Origin: Anaerolineaceae bacterium
GTDB lineage: Bacteria; Chloroflexota; Anaerolineae; Promineifilales; Promineifilaceae
Assembly: GCA_002699125.1 (NCBI GenBank)
Contig: PABI01000060.1
Span: forward strand, 1-64,000
Reading direction: 5' to 3'
DNA length: 64,000 bases
The notes beneath the pieces are model-generated. The model saw only the letters and a list, made by a program, of their open reading frames with translations. It ran no database searches and was not told the DNA's origin. Within the stretch, counting starts at the first letter, position 1. Every line of letters starts with the position of its first letter. The position numbers were made by a program, and so were the translations under genes. This document shows, in pieces, positions 17,427 to 26,113 of the stretch.

Positions 17427-17879
17427 CTAGAAAAAGCCCCAGTTCACCAGCACATAGCGCCACTGCTGAAATTGCACAACCGGAATGAGCAGCAGGGCCA
17501 GGGCGACAATCCAGAAGGCAGGCTGAGCCAAAACGCTTTGCCAGCCGGCAATCGCGCCATCGGGTGTAAATAGCACCCAGCGCAGCACCAGCGCCGCCAG
17601 CACCGGAATCAGACAGGCCAGAATCGCCTCGGAAGATTCCCATTTAGCATGAACCTGCTGTAACGCCTGGCCGACTTCAGCCCCGCCGAAGCGATGGATG
17701 ACTTTGTATAAGGCTGTTTCCGGGTCTTCGCCGTTGGCCACGGCCGTTTCCCAGGCATCCTCTAAATGATCGCGCAGTTCCGTCATCAGCTCTCGCTTCG
17801 TTTCCTGGCTCAAGGTCAGCTCCGCTTCAATGGTGGCCAGGAGCCGGTTAATGGTGGCTTGCGGTTCGTGGGTGCTCAT
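17427..17879 (-). CDS. Membrane protein with permease-prefix (HAAS-like) domain
   Basis: A 150-residue protein. The first ~75 residues are helical and match the HAAS/DUF1700/permease-prefix pattern (TELRDHLEDAWETAVANGED, then VIHRFGGAEVGQAL); three hydrophobic segments follow (about 80-98, 107-125, 128-145). Proteins with this N-terminal domain are very often encoded directly after a PadR regulator and are thought to be co-regulated membrane effectors. Here the ATG overlaps the PadR stop by ATGA. The frame is open 15 codons further upstream, but that part lies inside padR, so I choose the coupled start. Confidence 0.85.
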   Translation of the reverse strand: MSTHEPQATINRLLATIEAELTLSQETKRELMTELRDHLEDAWETAVANGEDPETALYKVIHRFGGAEVGQALQQVHAKWESSEAILACLIPVLAALVLRWVLFTPDGAIAGWQSVLAQPAFWIVALALLLIPVVQFQQWRYVLVNWGFF

Positions 17880-18205
17880 ATGCCTTTGATGATCTCCTGG
17901 AGCTTGTGCATGAACGTTTGCCACTGACTCGACTGCTCCTTGAGCCGCTCCCGTCCTGCGGCCGTAATCGCATAATATTTGCGCCGCCGTTCACTGTCCG
18001 TCTTTTGCCACTCGCTGGAGAGCAGCCCCTCTTTTTGCAGGCGGTGCAGGGTGGGGTAGAGCAGGCCCTCCTTCATCTCAAAGTAGCCATCACTCATCCG
18101 GCTCATTTCCTGGCTGATTTCGTAGCCATACATCGGCCGTTCCTGGAGCAGCGTGAGCAGCACCAGTTCCGTGCTGCCTTTGCGTATCTGATCGCGTAAG
18201 CTCAT
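17876..18205 (-). CDS. PadR-family transcriptional regulator
   Basis: A 109-residue winged-helix repressor, typical short PadR (subfamily 1). It has RKGSTELVLLTLLQERPMYG, the recognition region EISQEMSRMSDGYFEMKEG, LYPTLHRLQKEGLL, the wing RRKYYAITAAGRERL and a C-terminal dimer helix. I start at the ATG ending at 18205 after AAGGATAAAACG; the open frame continues 22 codons upstream but runs across the promoter found at 18243-18271. It likely represses its own operon of membrane proteins (17427 to 15400). The effector is unknown. Confidence 0.95.
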   Translation of the reverse strand: MSLRDQIRKGSTELVLLTLLQERPMYGYEISQEMSRMSDGYFEMKEGLLYPTLHRLQKEGLLSSEWQKTDSERRRKYYAITAAGRERLKEQSSQWQTFMHKLQEIIKGI

Positions 18206-18242
18206 CGTTTTATCCTTGATACCTAACTTACTAATGTATGAA

Positions 18243-18271
18243 AAAATACAGCAAAGTGAGGAATGTGTCAA
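18243..18271 (-). promoter_or_regulatory. Sigma70-type promoter of the padR operon
   Basis: On the minus strand a perfect -35 TTGACA (18266-18271) is 17 bases from TATTTT (18243-18248). The start codon is 38 bases downstream of the -10. An imperfect palindrome between them and the gene (ATAC...GTAT halves, about 18216-18236) could be a PadR operator, though the match is weak. Confidence 0.7.
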
Positions 18272-18328
18272 TAGGGTGGGAACGGCCGTAGGGAATTAGT
18301 CGCCTAAACGTTTCTCCGGCATAAAGTG

Positions 18329-18357
18329 TTGACTGTAGGGCAAATTCAGGATATATT
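18329..18357 (+). promoter_or_regulatory. Sigma70-type promoter of the TetR/ABC operon
   Basis: TTGACT (18329-18334), a 17-base spacer and TATATT (18352-18357), about 50 bases upstream of the TetR start codon. It is divergent from the padR promoter 58 bases away. Confidence 0.72.
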
Positions 18358-18366
18358 GCCGTACAA

Positions 18367-18391
18367 TAATAAACAGAGACTCGGTTTATTA
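18367..18391. promoter_or_regulatory. Candidate TetR operator
   Basis: A perfect inverted repeat TAATAAAC and GTTTATTA with a 9-base spacer lies between the -10 element and the TetR start, at about +3 to +27 of the predicted transcript. This position and symmetry fit autoregulation by the TetR protein. Binding is inferred. Confidence 0.6.
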
Positions 18392-18406
18392 ATTGAAGGA
18401 CAAATT

Positions 18407-19117
18407 ATGGCACGAACAGTCAACGAACAAAAATATGCAGAAAAGCGCAATGAAATCTTGAATGCCGCCCAGCGCCTTGTCTTTGCCAAAGGATATGAGC
18501 AGATGACGATTCAGGATATCCTGGCTGAGCTAAAGATTTCCAGCGGGGCGTTTTATCACTATTTCGACTCGAAGCCCGACATATTGGCAGCGTTCATCGA
18601 ACGGATACAAGAGGAGACGGAAAAGCCACTGCTGCCAATCCTTGACGATCCCCAGCTATCCGCCGTCGAAAAACTCCAGGGCTTTTTTGACACGCTGGAT
18701 CGTTTAAGAACAGAAAACAAAGCGGATGTGATCGCCTTGGGGCGCGTCTGGTATACCGATGGCAATGCCATCGTTCGCCAAAAAGTAGATGAAGCTATTA
18801 TCAAGCAGCGCGCGCCGCTGCTGACGGCGATTGTGCATCAAGGGATTCAGGAAGGTGTGTTTACCGCCGTTTATCCGGACCTGGCTGGCGAAGTTATTCT
18901 GTCGTTGTTTCAGGGTATGGGGAATGCCCATGCCAGGCTGTTTTTTGCAGGTGAATTGGAACAAGATGAGCAGGAGATGGTTGAACAGATTATTGCCGTT
19001 TATAACGCCTATATGAACGCCATTGAGCGTGTGTTGGGACTACCTACCGATTCCCTACGGCGGACGAACGTCGAGGTGGCGGAGACCTGGGTGTCATTGG
19101 TAAAGGAAACCGCTTAA
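18407..19117 (+). CDS. TetR/AcrR-family regulator
   Basis: A 236-residue regulator. The N-terminal TetR helix-turn-helix is clear: KRNEILNAAQRLVFAKGYEQ, MTIQDILAELKISSGAFYHY and FDSKPDILAAF. The rest is a helical ligand-binding and dimer domain with no recognisable specificity. I use the ATG at 18407 after GAAGGACAAATT; the frame is open 27 codons upstream but covers the promoter and operator. It is the first gene of an operon with an ABC exporter 11 bases downstream, so it probably controls that exporter in response to a compound that the exporter removes or senses. Confidence 0.95.
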   Translation: MARTVNEQKYAEKRNEILNAAQRLVFAKGYEQMTIQDILAELKISSGAFYHYFDSKPDILAAFIERIQEETEKPLLPILDDPQLSAVEKLQGFFDTLDRLRTENKADVIALGRVWYTDGNAIVRQKVDEAIIKQRAPLLTAIVHQGIQEGVFTAVYPDLAGEVILSLFQGMGNAHARLFFAGELEQDEQEMVEQIIAVYNAYMNAIERVLGLPTDSLRRTNVEVAETWVSLVKETA

Positions 19118-19128
19118 TAAGGAAATTT

Positions 19129-19881
19129 ATGATGATAGAACAACAATTGAGTGATACGGCCGTTGCCCCACCTCTGGTGCAGGCCATCATTGATATTTCA
19201 GATTTACAGAAAAGCTACACTTTGGGCGAGGTAAAAACCGAGGTTTTAAAAGGTATCAACATGAAGGTCGGCCGGGGCGAAATCAGCGTCATTCTTGGCC
19301 CGTCAGGATCAGGTAAATCGACGCTGATGAATATCATTGGCGGCATTGATCGGGGGGACAGCGGGCAAGTTATCATCGATGGGCGCAAAATTAGCGACTT
19401 AAGCGACGATGATCTGACCAATTATCGTCGTGAGTACTTGGGCTTTATTTTTCAATCCTATAACCTCGTGCCTAACCTGACGGTTGCTGAAAATATTGAA
19501 GTAGTAGCCAATATTAGCCAATCGCCTTTGAATACGGATGAGGTTTTAACGGCCGTGCAAATGCAAGACAAAAAAGACCGCTTTCCTAGAGAATTAAGTG
19601 GTGGTGAACAGCAGCGCGTGGCCATTGCCAGGGCGCTGGTCAAAAATCCAAAGCTGTTGCTGTGCGATGAGCCGACTGGCGCGCTGGATTATCTGACGTC
19701 TCACAGCATCTTGCAGTTTTTACAGCAGGTCAACAGACAGTACAGCACAACCATTCTGATGGTGACGCACAATACAGCCATTGCCGCTATGTCCAACCGG
19801 GTATTTAAGCTGCGCAGCGGGGAAATCGTGGAAGAAGAAATCAATGAGACGATTCTTCCCGCAGAAAGGATTGAATGGTAA
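19129..19881 (+). CDS. ABC transporter ATP-binding protein (MacB/LolD type)
   Basis: A 250-residue nucleotide-binding subunit. Walker [10 protein letters not shown] (57-65), Q-loop FQSYNL, signature LSGGEQQ (156-162), Walker B LLLCDEP (176-182) and the switch His (MVTHN) are all present, with the DEPTGALD segment typical of the MacB/LolD/FtsE clade. It pairs with the FtsX-domain permease encoded next; the two genes overlap by 7 bases if the permease starts at 19875. These transporters export or move peptides, lipids, lipoproteins or drugs by a mechanotransmission mechanism; the substrate is unknown. An N-terminal extension of about 20 residues precedes the domain. Confidence 0.96.
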   Translation: MMIEQQLSDTAVAPPLVQAIIDISDLQKSYTLGEVKTEVLKGINMKVGRGEISVILGPSGSGKSTLMNIIGGIDRGDSGQVIIDGRKISDLSDDDLTNYRREYLGFIFQSYNLVPNLTVAENIEVVANISQSPLNTDEVLTAVQMQDKKDRFPRELSGGEQQRVAIARALVKNPKLLLCDEPTGALDYLTSHSILQFLQQVNRQYSTTILMVTHNTAIAAMSNRVFKLRSGEIVEEEINETILPAERIEW

Positions 19882-22127
19882 TGGCCCTTAACAAAAGAAT
19901 CTGGCGCGTTTTGCTGGCAAACAAAGCGCAGTATCTTGGCTCTCTCGTGCTGATCATTCTCAGCACCTATACCTTTACCCTGATGAACCAGTTTGCCGAC
20001 AATTTTGGGCGGCTGGTGCATGAATTTCAAGACGGCTATGTTCAGGAAGATGCTGCATTCACCACGGCAAGCGACATAGCGGATTTAGTGGCGTTAGAAA
20101 CGGCGGCCAATGCGACAATTGAAGAAGGGCAGACACTCGATGTGACCCTGGATGAAGGGCAAACGCTTCGTATTTTCAGCCAGAATGAAAAGGTAAATAT
20201 TCCGGCCATTCTTAATGGCACCGGATTAAATGCCAGCGGCGAATTACTGCTCGGCCAATATTTTGCCACGGCAAACGAGTATGAAATTGGCGATCAGATT
20301 CAGATCTTGGACAAAACGTTCACCGTGGTCGGTTTCATGACACGGCCGAATTTCATGTACCCTGTGCAGTCAGAATCGGATTTACTGCCGCAGCCGACGT
20401 TTGGTACGGCCGTTATCAGCCAGGAAGATCTTGCCACCTTTAGCGAGGCGACCACACTTTACGCGGTGAAGTTCAATGAAAACGGGCAAGATCCACTTGC
20501 CCGAGCCGTCCAGTTTAGAGAGTTGCTGAGTAATCGCGGGATTAACATCGTGCAATGGACCAACGTTGACGATAACCGGCGGGTCAGTATCGTTACAGCT
20601 GAAGTTCAGATTATCAATTTGGTGAGTAAGGCGGTGCCAACGGCCGTTTTGCTGTTAGCCACCCTCATGGTTGCTACCGTCGTGTGGCGCATGATCAAGC
20701 GCGAATCAAGCATCATGGGTGCTCTGTATGCGCTGGGCTACAAACGACGTGAAATCTACCGTCACTATCTGATTTTTCCCCTGCTGCTTGCCGTTGTTGG
20801 CGGCATCATTGGAACCATCTCGGGCACTTTCCTGGTTCGCTTTATGGTGTCGTTTATGCTGTCTGTTTTCATCATTCCTTTGACCGGCATCGAACTGAAT
20901 CCATTAGTGATGATCATCAGCCCACTGCTGCCCATTGTATTCCTGGGCGTTAGCAGCTATTTTGTTTTGCGTCGGGAGCTCAAGCATTCGCCGGTAGAAT
21001 TGATGCGTGGCAAAGAAGATGAGAACAAGGTCAACTTTTTGGAGCGCGCGCTCAGGTTGGAACGCTTCAAATTCGGTACCAAGTTCACCATTCGGCAGCA
21101 GCTACGAAGCCTGTCGCGGGTGGCTTTCTTGCTCATCGGTGTGGCGGTGGCTACCGTACTTGTGCTTTGGAGCACATTCCTCAAGACTTCCACCGATTTT
21201 CTGGTGGCAGGCATTTCCGATGTTTACGATTTTGAGTATGAATATAACTTCCCGGAACTGCACTACGAGCCACTGTCCGCCGGTGCGGAACCATTTGCGG
21301 CAGATTTGTTTTTGCCAGACGCCGCCGCCAGTCTGGATTTTCATGTTTCGGGGGTCTTACCTGACTCGACGATGGTCAAACTTGAAGATGCGTCTGGCAC
21401 CCCGCTGCGCATAGATCAGGTTATTATCACCAAGCCGCTGGCCGAGCAGCTTAATGTGGGCGCAGGTGGGAGTGTGGAGATTGTGCGGAAATTGGACGGC
21501 CGTTCCTTCACGCTCACCATCAACAGCATTGCTGATACCTACGGGGGCAACTTAATCTTTTTGTCCCTGGAGCAATTTAATGAGACATTTGGCCGGCCCG
21601 TAGGCAGCTACAACGGCGCTTTTAGTAATGTGCAGCTAAATTTTCCTGAAAACCAATCCTACCATGTGGTGACGTTGCAGGAGAAAATTGCCGGCCTGAC
21701 CGAACTCCTCGGCTATGTGGCAGCCATGATTGGTATTCTGGCAGTCGCTGCCTTTGGCATTGGCGTGATTGTGATTTACGTCGTCACATCCCTGTTGATT
21801 GAGGAAAACAAAGACGTTATTGGCCTCATGAAAGTGTTCGGCTATCGTCAGAAAGAAATCAATTCATTGGTGCTGAACAGCTCAACAGTCGTTGTCGTGG
21901 TTGGGTATCTCATTGGCATACCGCTAACCATTTCGGCCGTTGGCGTGCTCATTCAGACGATGGAAGATACCGTTGGCTTATCGTTTCCACCTGCCAGCAT
22001 CAGCCCACCATACCTGCTAATCGGCTTTGTTGTGGTCATGCTTTCTTATCAGGTATCGAAGTGGCTGTGCCGGAAAAAGGTGAATGCCATTTCGATGAGT
22101 GAAGCCCTGAAAGTGGCCATGGAATAA
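19875..22127 (+). CDS. FtsX-domain ABC transporter permease
   Basis: A 750-residue permease with two FtsX domains. Residues 17-37 form the first membrane helix, followed by a large outside domain (about 40-245); three helices follow (about 255-280, 303-330, 345-365). A fourth helix near 420 starts the second half, with another outside domain (about 450-610) and three C-terminal helices. This 10-helix, two-module plan matches the large permeases of antimicrobial-peptide-type and related exporters. Start choice: ATG at 19875 (AGGA 4 bases away) or ATG at 19881 (TAATG overlap with the ATPase stop, better spacing); I keep the first. It ends two bases before the convergent priA stop. Confidence 0.94.
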   Translation: MVMALNKRIWRVLLANKAQYLGSLVLIILSTYTFTLMNQFADNFGRLVHEFQDGYVQEDAAFTTASDIADLVALETAANATIEEGQTLDVTLDEGQTLRIFSQNEKVNIPAILNGTGLNASGELLLGQYFATANEYEIGDQIQILDKTFTVVGFMTRPNFMYPVQSESDLLPQPTFGTAVISQEDLATFSEATTLYAVKFNENGQDPLARAVQFRELLSNRGINIVQWTNVDDNRRVSIVTAEVQIINLVSKAVPTAVLLLATLMVATVVWRMIKRESSIMGALYALGYKRREIYRHYLIFPLLLAVVGGIIGTISGTFLVRFMVSFMLSVFIIPLTGIELNPLVMIISPLLPIVFLGVSSYFVLRRELKHSPVELMRGKEDENKVNFLERALRLERFKFGTKFTIRQQLRSLSRVAFLLIGVAVATVLVLWSTFLKTSTDFLVAGISDVYDFEYEYNFPELHYEPLSAGAEPFAADLFLPDAAASLDFHVSGVLPDSTMVKLEDASGTPLRIDQVIITKPLAEQLNVGAGGSVEIVRKLDGRSFTLTINSIADTYGGNLIFLSLEQFNETFGRPVGSYNGAFSNVQLNFPENQSYHVVTLQEKIAGLTELLGYVAAMIGILAVAAFGIGVIVIYVVTSLLIEENKDVIGLMKVFGYRQKEINSLVLNSSTVVVVVGYLIGIPLTISAVGVLIQTMEDTVGLSFPPASISPPYLLIGFVVVMLSYQVSKWLCRKKVNAISMSEALKVAME

Positions 22128-22128
22128 T

Positions 22129-25104
22129 TTAAAGCGTGCTTACCGGATCAATATCTACCATCCACTTGGGCGGAATGGGGAAGTCGGCCAGCAGCCGATT
22201 GGGGTCCGGGGAGCGCACGATGATTTGCCAGCGGAAACGGCCGTCCACCCGATTAAAAAACGGCGGCACAGGCCCCAAAATCTCCGACGCTGCCAGCGCC
22301 TTCTCGCGAATGTGCAGCCGCAGCCCTTTGGCCAGCGCTTCCGCTTCCCGCTTGCCCCGCTCATCGATGGGATCAATCAGCAGCAGCCGGGCCATGCGCC
22401 GAAACGGCGGCAGGCTGTGCTGCGTGCGAAAGCGAATCTCGTCAATGTAAAACGAGGCAAAATCGTGTTCGGCGGCGGCCTGGATGGCGTAATGCTCCGG
22501 CTTGTACGTCTGGATGATGACCCGGCCGCCGAGCAAGCCGCGCCCGGCGCGCCCGGCCACCTGGGCCAAAACCTGGAAGGCGCGCTCGCCCGTACGGTAA
22601 TCGGGCAGCCCCAGCGAGACATCGGCTGAAATGACGCCCACCAGCGTTACCAGTGGCAAATCCAGCCCCTTGGCAATCATCTGTGTGCCGACCAGAATGT
22701 CGGCTTCCTGGTTGATGAAGCTGGCTAGCAGCGTCTCGTGCGTGTTGCGCCCGGCGGTGGTGTCGCGGTCCCAGCGGGTGATGCGCGCCTCGGGCCAGCG
22801 CTGCTGCACCCGTTCCGCCACTTCTTCCGTGCCCAGGCCAAAATAGCGAATCCGCTTCGACTGACACTGCGGGCATTCCGTCTGGTGCGGCTCGCGACGG
22901 CCGCAGTGGTGGCAAACCAGCATCATGTTGTGGCGGTGATATGTGAGCGGCAGCTCGCAGCGGGGGCAGGTGGCCACGTAACCACAGTCGCGGCAAATGA
23001 CAAAGGTGGCCGAACCGCGCCGGTTCAAAAACAAGATAGCCTGCTCGCGCCGTTCCAATGTTTCAGTAATCGCTTTATCCAGCGCCCGGCTAAAAATGGA
23101 GCGATTGCCGGCGCGCAGCTCCTGGCGCAAATCCACAATCTGGATAGGCGGCAGGGGAATGGTTAGCGCGTCGTCCGGGTCTTCGCCCTCATGCTGGTAA
23201 TGGTTTTGCAATTGTAATCGTTCTGCTTGCCCTTCCAGGCGCTGGCGATGCCCCATGACTCTTTTTTGCAATTCGAGCAGGTGGAAACGGCCGCTCTGCG
23301 CCCGATGATACGTCACAATGTCCGGCGTTGCGCTGCCCATGATAACCGTGGCTCCGATGATTTGGCTGAGGGCGATGGCGGTATCGCGGGTATGGTAATA
23401 AGGCGGCGGCACGGGCGGCGTCTGTTTGTAGCTCGGGTCGTGTTCCTCGTCCAAAACGATGACGCCCAGATTGGGCAGCGGGGTAAACAAGGCGCTGCGT
23501 GGTCCTACAACAATATCGAACAGCCCTTGTCGGGCCCGACGCCAGGTATCGTACCGCTCACCGTCGCTGAGGCGGCTGTGCAGGATGGCGACGCGCCCGG
23601 GAAAGCGGGCGGCAAAGCGGCGCACCGTTTGCGGCGTCAGGGCAATTTCCGGCACCAGCACAATCGCCTGCTGTCCTTCATTCAGCGCGTGGTCGATGGC
23701 TCGCATGTAAATTTCTGTCTTGCCGCTGCCCGTCACCCCATGCAGCAAAACGGGCTTCGGTGCGGCCACGGTGTATTCATCCTCGCCTTCTTCCATCACC
23801 TCTTCGGCCTGGAGCATGGCCATTTTGATGCGCCCCCACACCCGGGCCTGGTCGGCGGTGAGCAGGGGCGGCTCGGCGGGAACAAAATCCCGGTCGGCCA
23901 GCGGATCGCGCCACACTTCTTCGGAGCCAAAGCGGATGAGGTCCAGCTTGGCCAGCTTGCGCAGGTGTTTGATGGTGGCCTTGGTCTCGGCGTAAATGTC
24001 GCTGAGGCTGACGGGTTGGGCGGCGCGGGCCAGCAGGGTAAGCACGTCGTGGTAGGTGGTGGCCTGGCGCAAGTGGAGGATGTGGCTGAGGACTTGCTTG
24101 GGTGGGATGGCGAGGCTGAGGGTGGCGGGTTCGTTGAGGGTTTCGAGATAGCCTTCGGCTTCTAAATTGTGAATTGTAAATTGTGAATTGTGAATTGTTA
24201 AGTTTGCTTCTGGGCTTGGTAGTTGGTTAAACCACTCAGTCAGCTCGGTTGGTGGCTCTTTAGTAGTGGGGAGGATGGTGGTTTGGCTGGGGGTGCGGGT
24301 GATACGGCCGTCATCCGCCAACTGCTCCAGGTGGTGTTCTTTGGCATTGGTGGCTTCGAGGACGGCCGTTTCTTCCGGCAGGGGATCGTCGCTGTTGAGC
24401 AGATAGAGCAGCACGTCGGCCTGCTTGTTGGCCCGGCCCAGCTTGGGCACGATGGTTTGCACGCGTTTATCGCTGGCGATGAGTTCGGCGGTGCGGATTT
24501 TTTTAGGGCGGATGCGCGGCGGATCGAGCACGGTGGCTTTACGCAGGATGTTGCGTTTGGCCAGCTGGTTGACGGCCGTTTTCCAATCTACCTTATTCTT
24601 TTTGCCGCTGGCTTTGCGCAGTGCGCGCTGGAGCTGCCGGCCGCGCAGGTCGCCGCGCTCTTTGAGGATGTCGATGATTTGTTTTTGCAGGTCGGTGAGA
24701 CGGCCCGTCTCATCCCAGTACGGATTGATGTCCATCGTCACGTCGGCCCAGCGGGTGAGGCCGGGCGGCAGCATCAAGCGCAGGCAGGCATTAAGCGGGG
24801 CCAGGTACGTCTGGCTGAGCCACTGTGCCAGCTCAATTTGCCACCAGAAAACAACCGGCTTCTCATCAATCAGGGCGATGATCGGCTTGGTTTCTTCAAT
24901 GGGAGCCGTGTCGTCGAAGCGCAGGACGATGCCCTGAGCCAGGCGGCGGCCAAACTCTACCTCCACCAAATGCCCCACGCGCAGCTTGGGGCGCAAGTCC
25001 GTGGGGACGTCATAATGAAACGTGCCTTCTAGCGGCGCTTCAATGTTGATCACCAGTTCAGCAAACATCTGTTCTAGCGTATTGCGCTTTGGGATTTTGG
25101 TCAA
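22129..25104 (-). CDS. priA: Primosomal protein N' (PriA helicase)
   Basis: A replication-restart helicase of up to 991 residues, longer than the common 730-820. The N-terminal DNA-binding domain begins FAELVINIEAPLEGTFHYDV. Walker A is GVTGSGKTE (456-464), the DEAH-type box is DEEHD, and a zinc-binding region has eight Cys in four pairs (CRDC, CPRC, CHHC, CPQC). Residues about 301-313 (LTIHNSQFTIHN) are encoded by an intergenic-type AATTGTGAATTGTG repeat in a variable linker. The frame opens at a TTG without ribosome site; the ATG 12 codons later (ending at 25068) is equally plausible and better fits the domain start. It restarts stalled forks by loading the replicative helicase. Confidence 0.95.
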   Translation of the reverse strand: MTKIPKRNTLEQMFAELVINIEAPLEGTFHYDVPTDLRPKLRVGHLVEVEFGRRLAQGIVLRFDDTAPIEETKPIIALIDEKPVVFWWQIELAQWLSQTYLAPLNACLRLMLPPGLTRWADVTMDINPYWDETGRLTDLQKQIIDILKERGDLRGRQLQRALRKASGKKNKVDWKTAVNQLAKRNILRKATVLDPPRIRPKKIRTAELIASDKRVQTIVPKLGRANKQADVLLYLLNSDDPLPEETAVLEATNAKEHHLEQLADDGRITRTPSQTTILPTTKEPPTELTEWFNQLPSPEANLTIHNSQFTIHNLEAEGYLETLNEPATLSLAIPPKQVLSHILHLRQATTYHDVLTLLARAAQPVSLSDIYAETKATIKHLRKLAKLDLIRFGSEEVWRDPLADRDFVPAEPPLLTADQARVWGRIKMAMLQAEEVMEEGEDEYTVAAPKPVLLHGVTGSGKTEIYMRAIDHALNEGQQAIVLVPEIALTPQTVRRFAARFPGRVAILHSRLSDGERYDTWRRARQGLFDIVVGPRSALFTPLPNLGVIVLDEEHDPSYKQTPPVPPPYYHTRDTAIALSQIIGATVIMGSATPDIVTYHRAQSGRFHLLELQKRVMGHRQRLEGQAERLQLQNHYQHEGEDPDDALTIPLPPIQIVDLRQELRAGNRSIFSRALDKAITETLERREQAILFLNRRGSATFVICRDCGYVATCPRCELPLTYHRHNMMLVCHHCGRREPHQTECPQCQSKRIRYFGLGTEEVAERVQQRWPEARITRWDRDTTAGRNTHETLLASFINQEADILVGTQMIAKGLDLPLVTLVGVISADVSLGLPDYRTGERAFQVLAQVAGRAGRGLLGGRVIIQTYKPEHYAIQAAAEHDFASFYIDEIRFRTQHSLPPFRRMARLLLIDPIDERGKREAEALAKGLRLHIREKALAASEILGPVPPFFNRVDGRFRWQIIVRSPDPNRLLADFPIPPKWMVDIDPVSTL
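24166..24201. repeat. AATTGTGAATTGTG repeat inside priA
   Basis: Tandem units of TGTGAAT(TG)/TGTAAAT, the same element as the intergenic repeat at 26014-26095. It is read in frame on the minus strand within priA and encodes a His/Asn/Ile-rich stretch. Confidence 0.88.
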
Positions 25105-25112
25105 GGGGATTT

Positions 25113-25194
25113 AACACGAATATGACGAATGAACAAATGGCATGAATTTTTTTGGATTTACTTGTTTCATTCGTCAATTCGTGCTATTTGTGTT
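25113..25194. repeat. CACGAAT/GACGAATGAA inverted repeat
   Basis: AACACGAATATGACGAATGA on the left and TTCATTCGTCAATTCGTG on the right form an imperfect hairpin between priA and the next plus-strand gene. Confidence 0.8.
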
Positions 25195-25283
25195 TTGTTT
25201 TTTCGTAGATATTCATTCGTTGGAACAGTGGAATCCGTGTATTATTGGGGCCAGAATAGGCGAAGAAGTTTACAACTAAAGTT

Positions 25284-26021
25284 ATGGCATCTACACAAAC
25301 TTATCCAAAAATTTTACATGCGGATCAGGAACATGCGGGGCTGCGCACGGCCGTATTCGTCCTGCTTTTTATTTCCTTTATATTAGCCTTTTTTGGTATC
25401 CGGGCCTTGTTAACGGCTTTGAGCGATGCCGGCACGCCAGATTATGCGTTTGTGGCTTCCTGTGGTGGGGCGCTGCCGCTGGCTTTGGGCCTGGTATGGG
25501 TGGTAGAAAAGTTAATGAAGCAGTATTGGCCCAGCGGCCGGGCTGTTGTGCTTACCCAGGATGGTGTTCAGACAAAAGCAGAAGGAGCTGAGCCGATTAA
25601 GCTGGACGCGGCAAACGATGTGGAGCCGACAGCCTGGCATTTTGATATGCGTGGCTGGCAGCGCGGCGGGCGTGAGCGGCGTTTGCCACGCACCTGGCTC
25701 TGTTTGGCCGTTGAGCTAAAGGCAGAGAAGAAACAGATTTCCGTGTATACCTACATGCCATCCCAGCAGGCAGATTCCTGGCTTGATGCGGAGAACGGCC
25801 GTATCCAATTCCACAAAATTTCGCCAAAAGATGTGTACGACAACTCTATCCGCTCCCGCATGAGTGGCCCCAGCCGGCCGGAAATTCCTGCGGCCGTGCT
25901 CACCGGGGCCGATGGTAAATATTGGCTGGCTGAACGCCGCCGCTGGACCGAAGGGTTTGAGCTGCCGCCCAAAGAGTTTGAGCAATTTATGGACCACATC
26001 CAAACAACACTGGAATTGTGA
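25284..26021 (+). CDS. Hypothetical two-TM membrane protein
   Basis: I do not recognise this 245-residue protein. Two hydrophobic segments (about 22-43 and 56-76) form a hairpin, and the remaining ~165 residues are probably cytoplasmic, with a beta-rich region containing GRAVVLTQDGVQ and TWLCLAVELKAEKKQISVYT. The last codons and the stop are inside an AATTGTGAATTGTG repeat (26014-26095), so its C-terminus could have been altered. The next gene, an acyl-CoA dehydrogenase, begins 92 bases downstream. Upstream, GAAGAAG is a weak ribosome site. Confidence 0.72.
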   Translation: MASTQTYPKILHADQEHAGLRTAVFVLLFISFILAFFGIRALLTALSDAGTPDYAFVASCGGALPLALGLVWVVEKLMKQYWPSGRAVVLTQDGVQTKAEGAEPIKLDAANDVEPTAWHFDMRGWQRGGRERRLPRTWLCLAVELKAEKKQISVYTYMPSQQADSWLDAENGRIQFHKISPKDVYDNSIRSRMSGPSRPEIPAAVLTGADGKYWLAERRRWTEGFELPPKEFEQFMDHIQTTLEL

Positions 26022-26095
26022 ATAATTAATTGTGAATTGTGAATGGAACACGTTCATTCACAATTTAGAGTTCACAATTCTCCATTCACAATTAT
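26014..26095. repeat. AATTGTGAATTGTG repeat, intergenic copy
   Basis: Left arm with AATTAATTGTGAATTGTGAA, right arm with inverted CATTCACAATT units. It begins in the last codons of the preceding gene, whose TGA stop lies within the repeat, and ends just before the ribosome site of the acyl-CoA dehydrogenase. Confidence 0.88.
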
Positions 26096-26113
26096 CTCGG
26101 AGGATTTCCCACG

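Noticed and set aside
18206-18271. Longer PadR with a 22-residue N-terminal extension
   Set aside because: The extension would span the -10 and -35 of its own promoter; the ATG ending at 18205 has a good ribosome site.
23227-24165. A 312-codon open frame on the plus strand
   Set aside because: It is antisense to priA, whose helicase motifs are clear on the minus strand.
24166-24201. Tandem AATTGTGAATTG units as a possible CRISPR array
   Set aside because: Units are about 8-12 bases with no unique spacers, and no cas gene is nearby; it is a short tandem or intergenic repeat.
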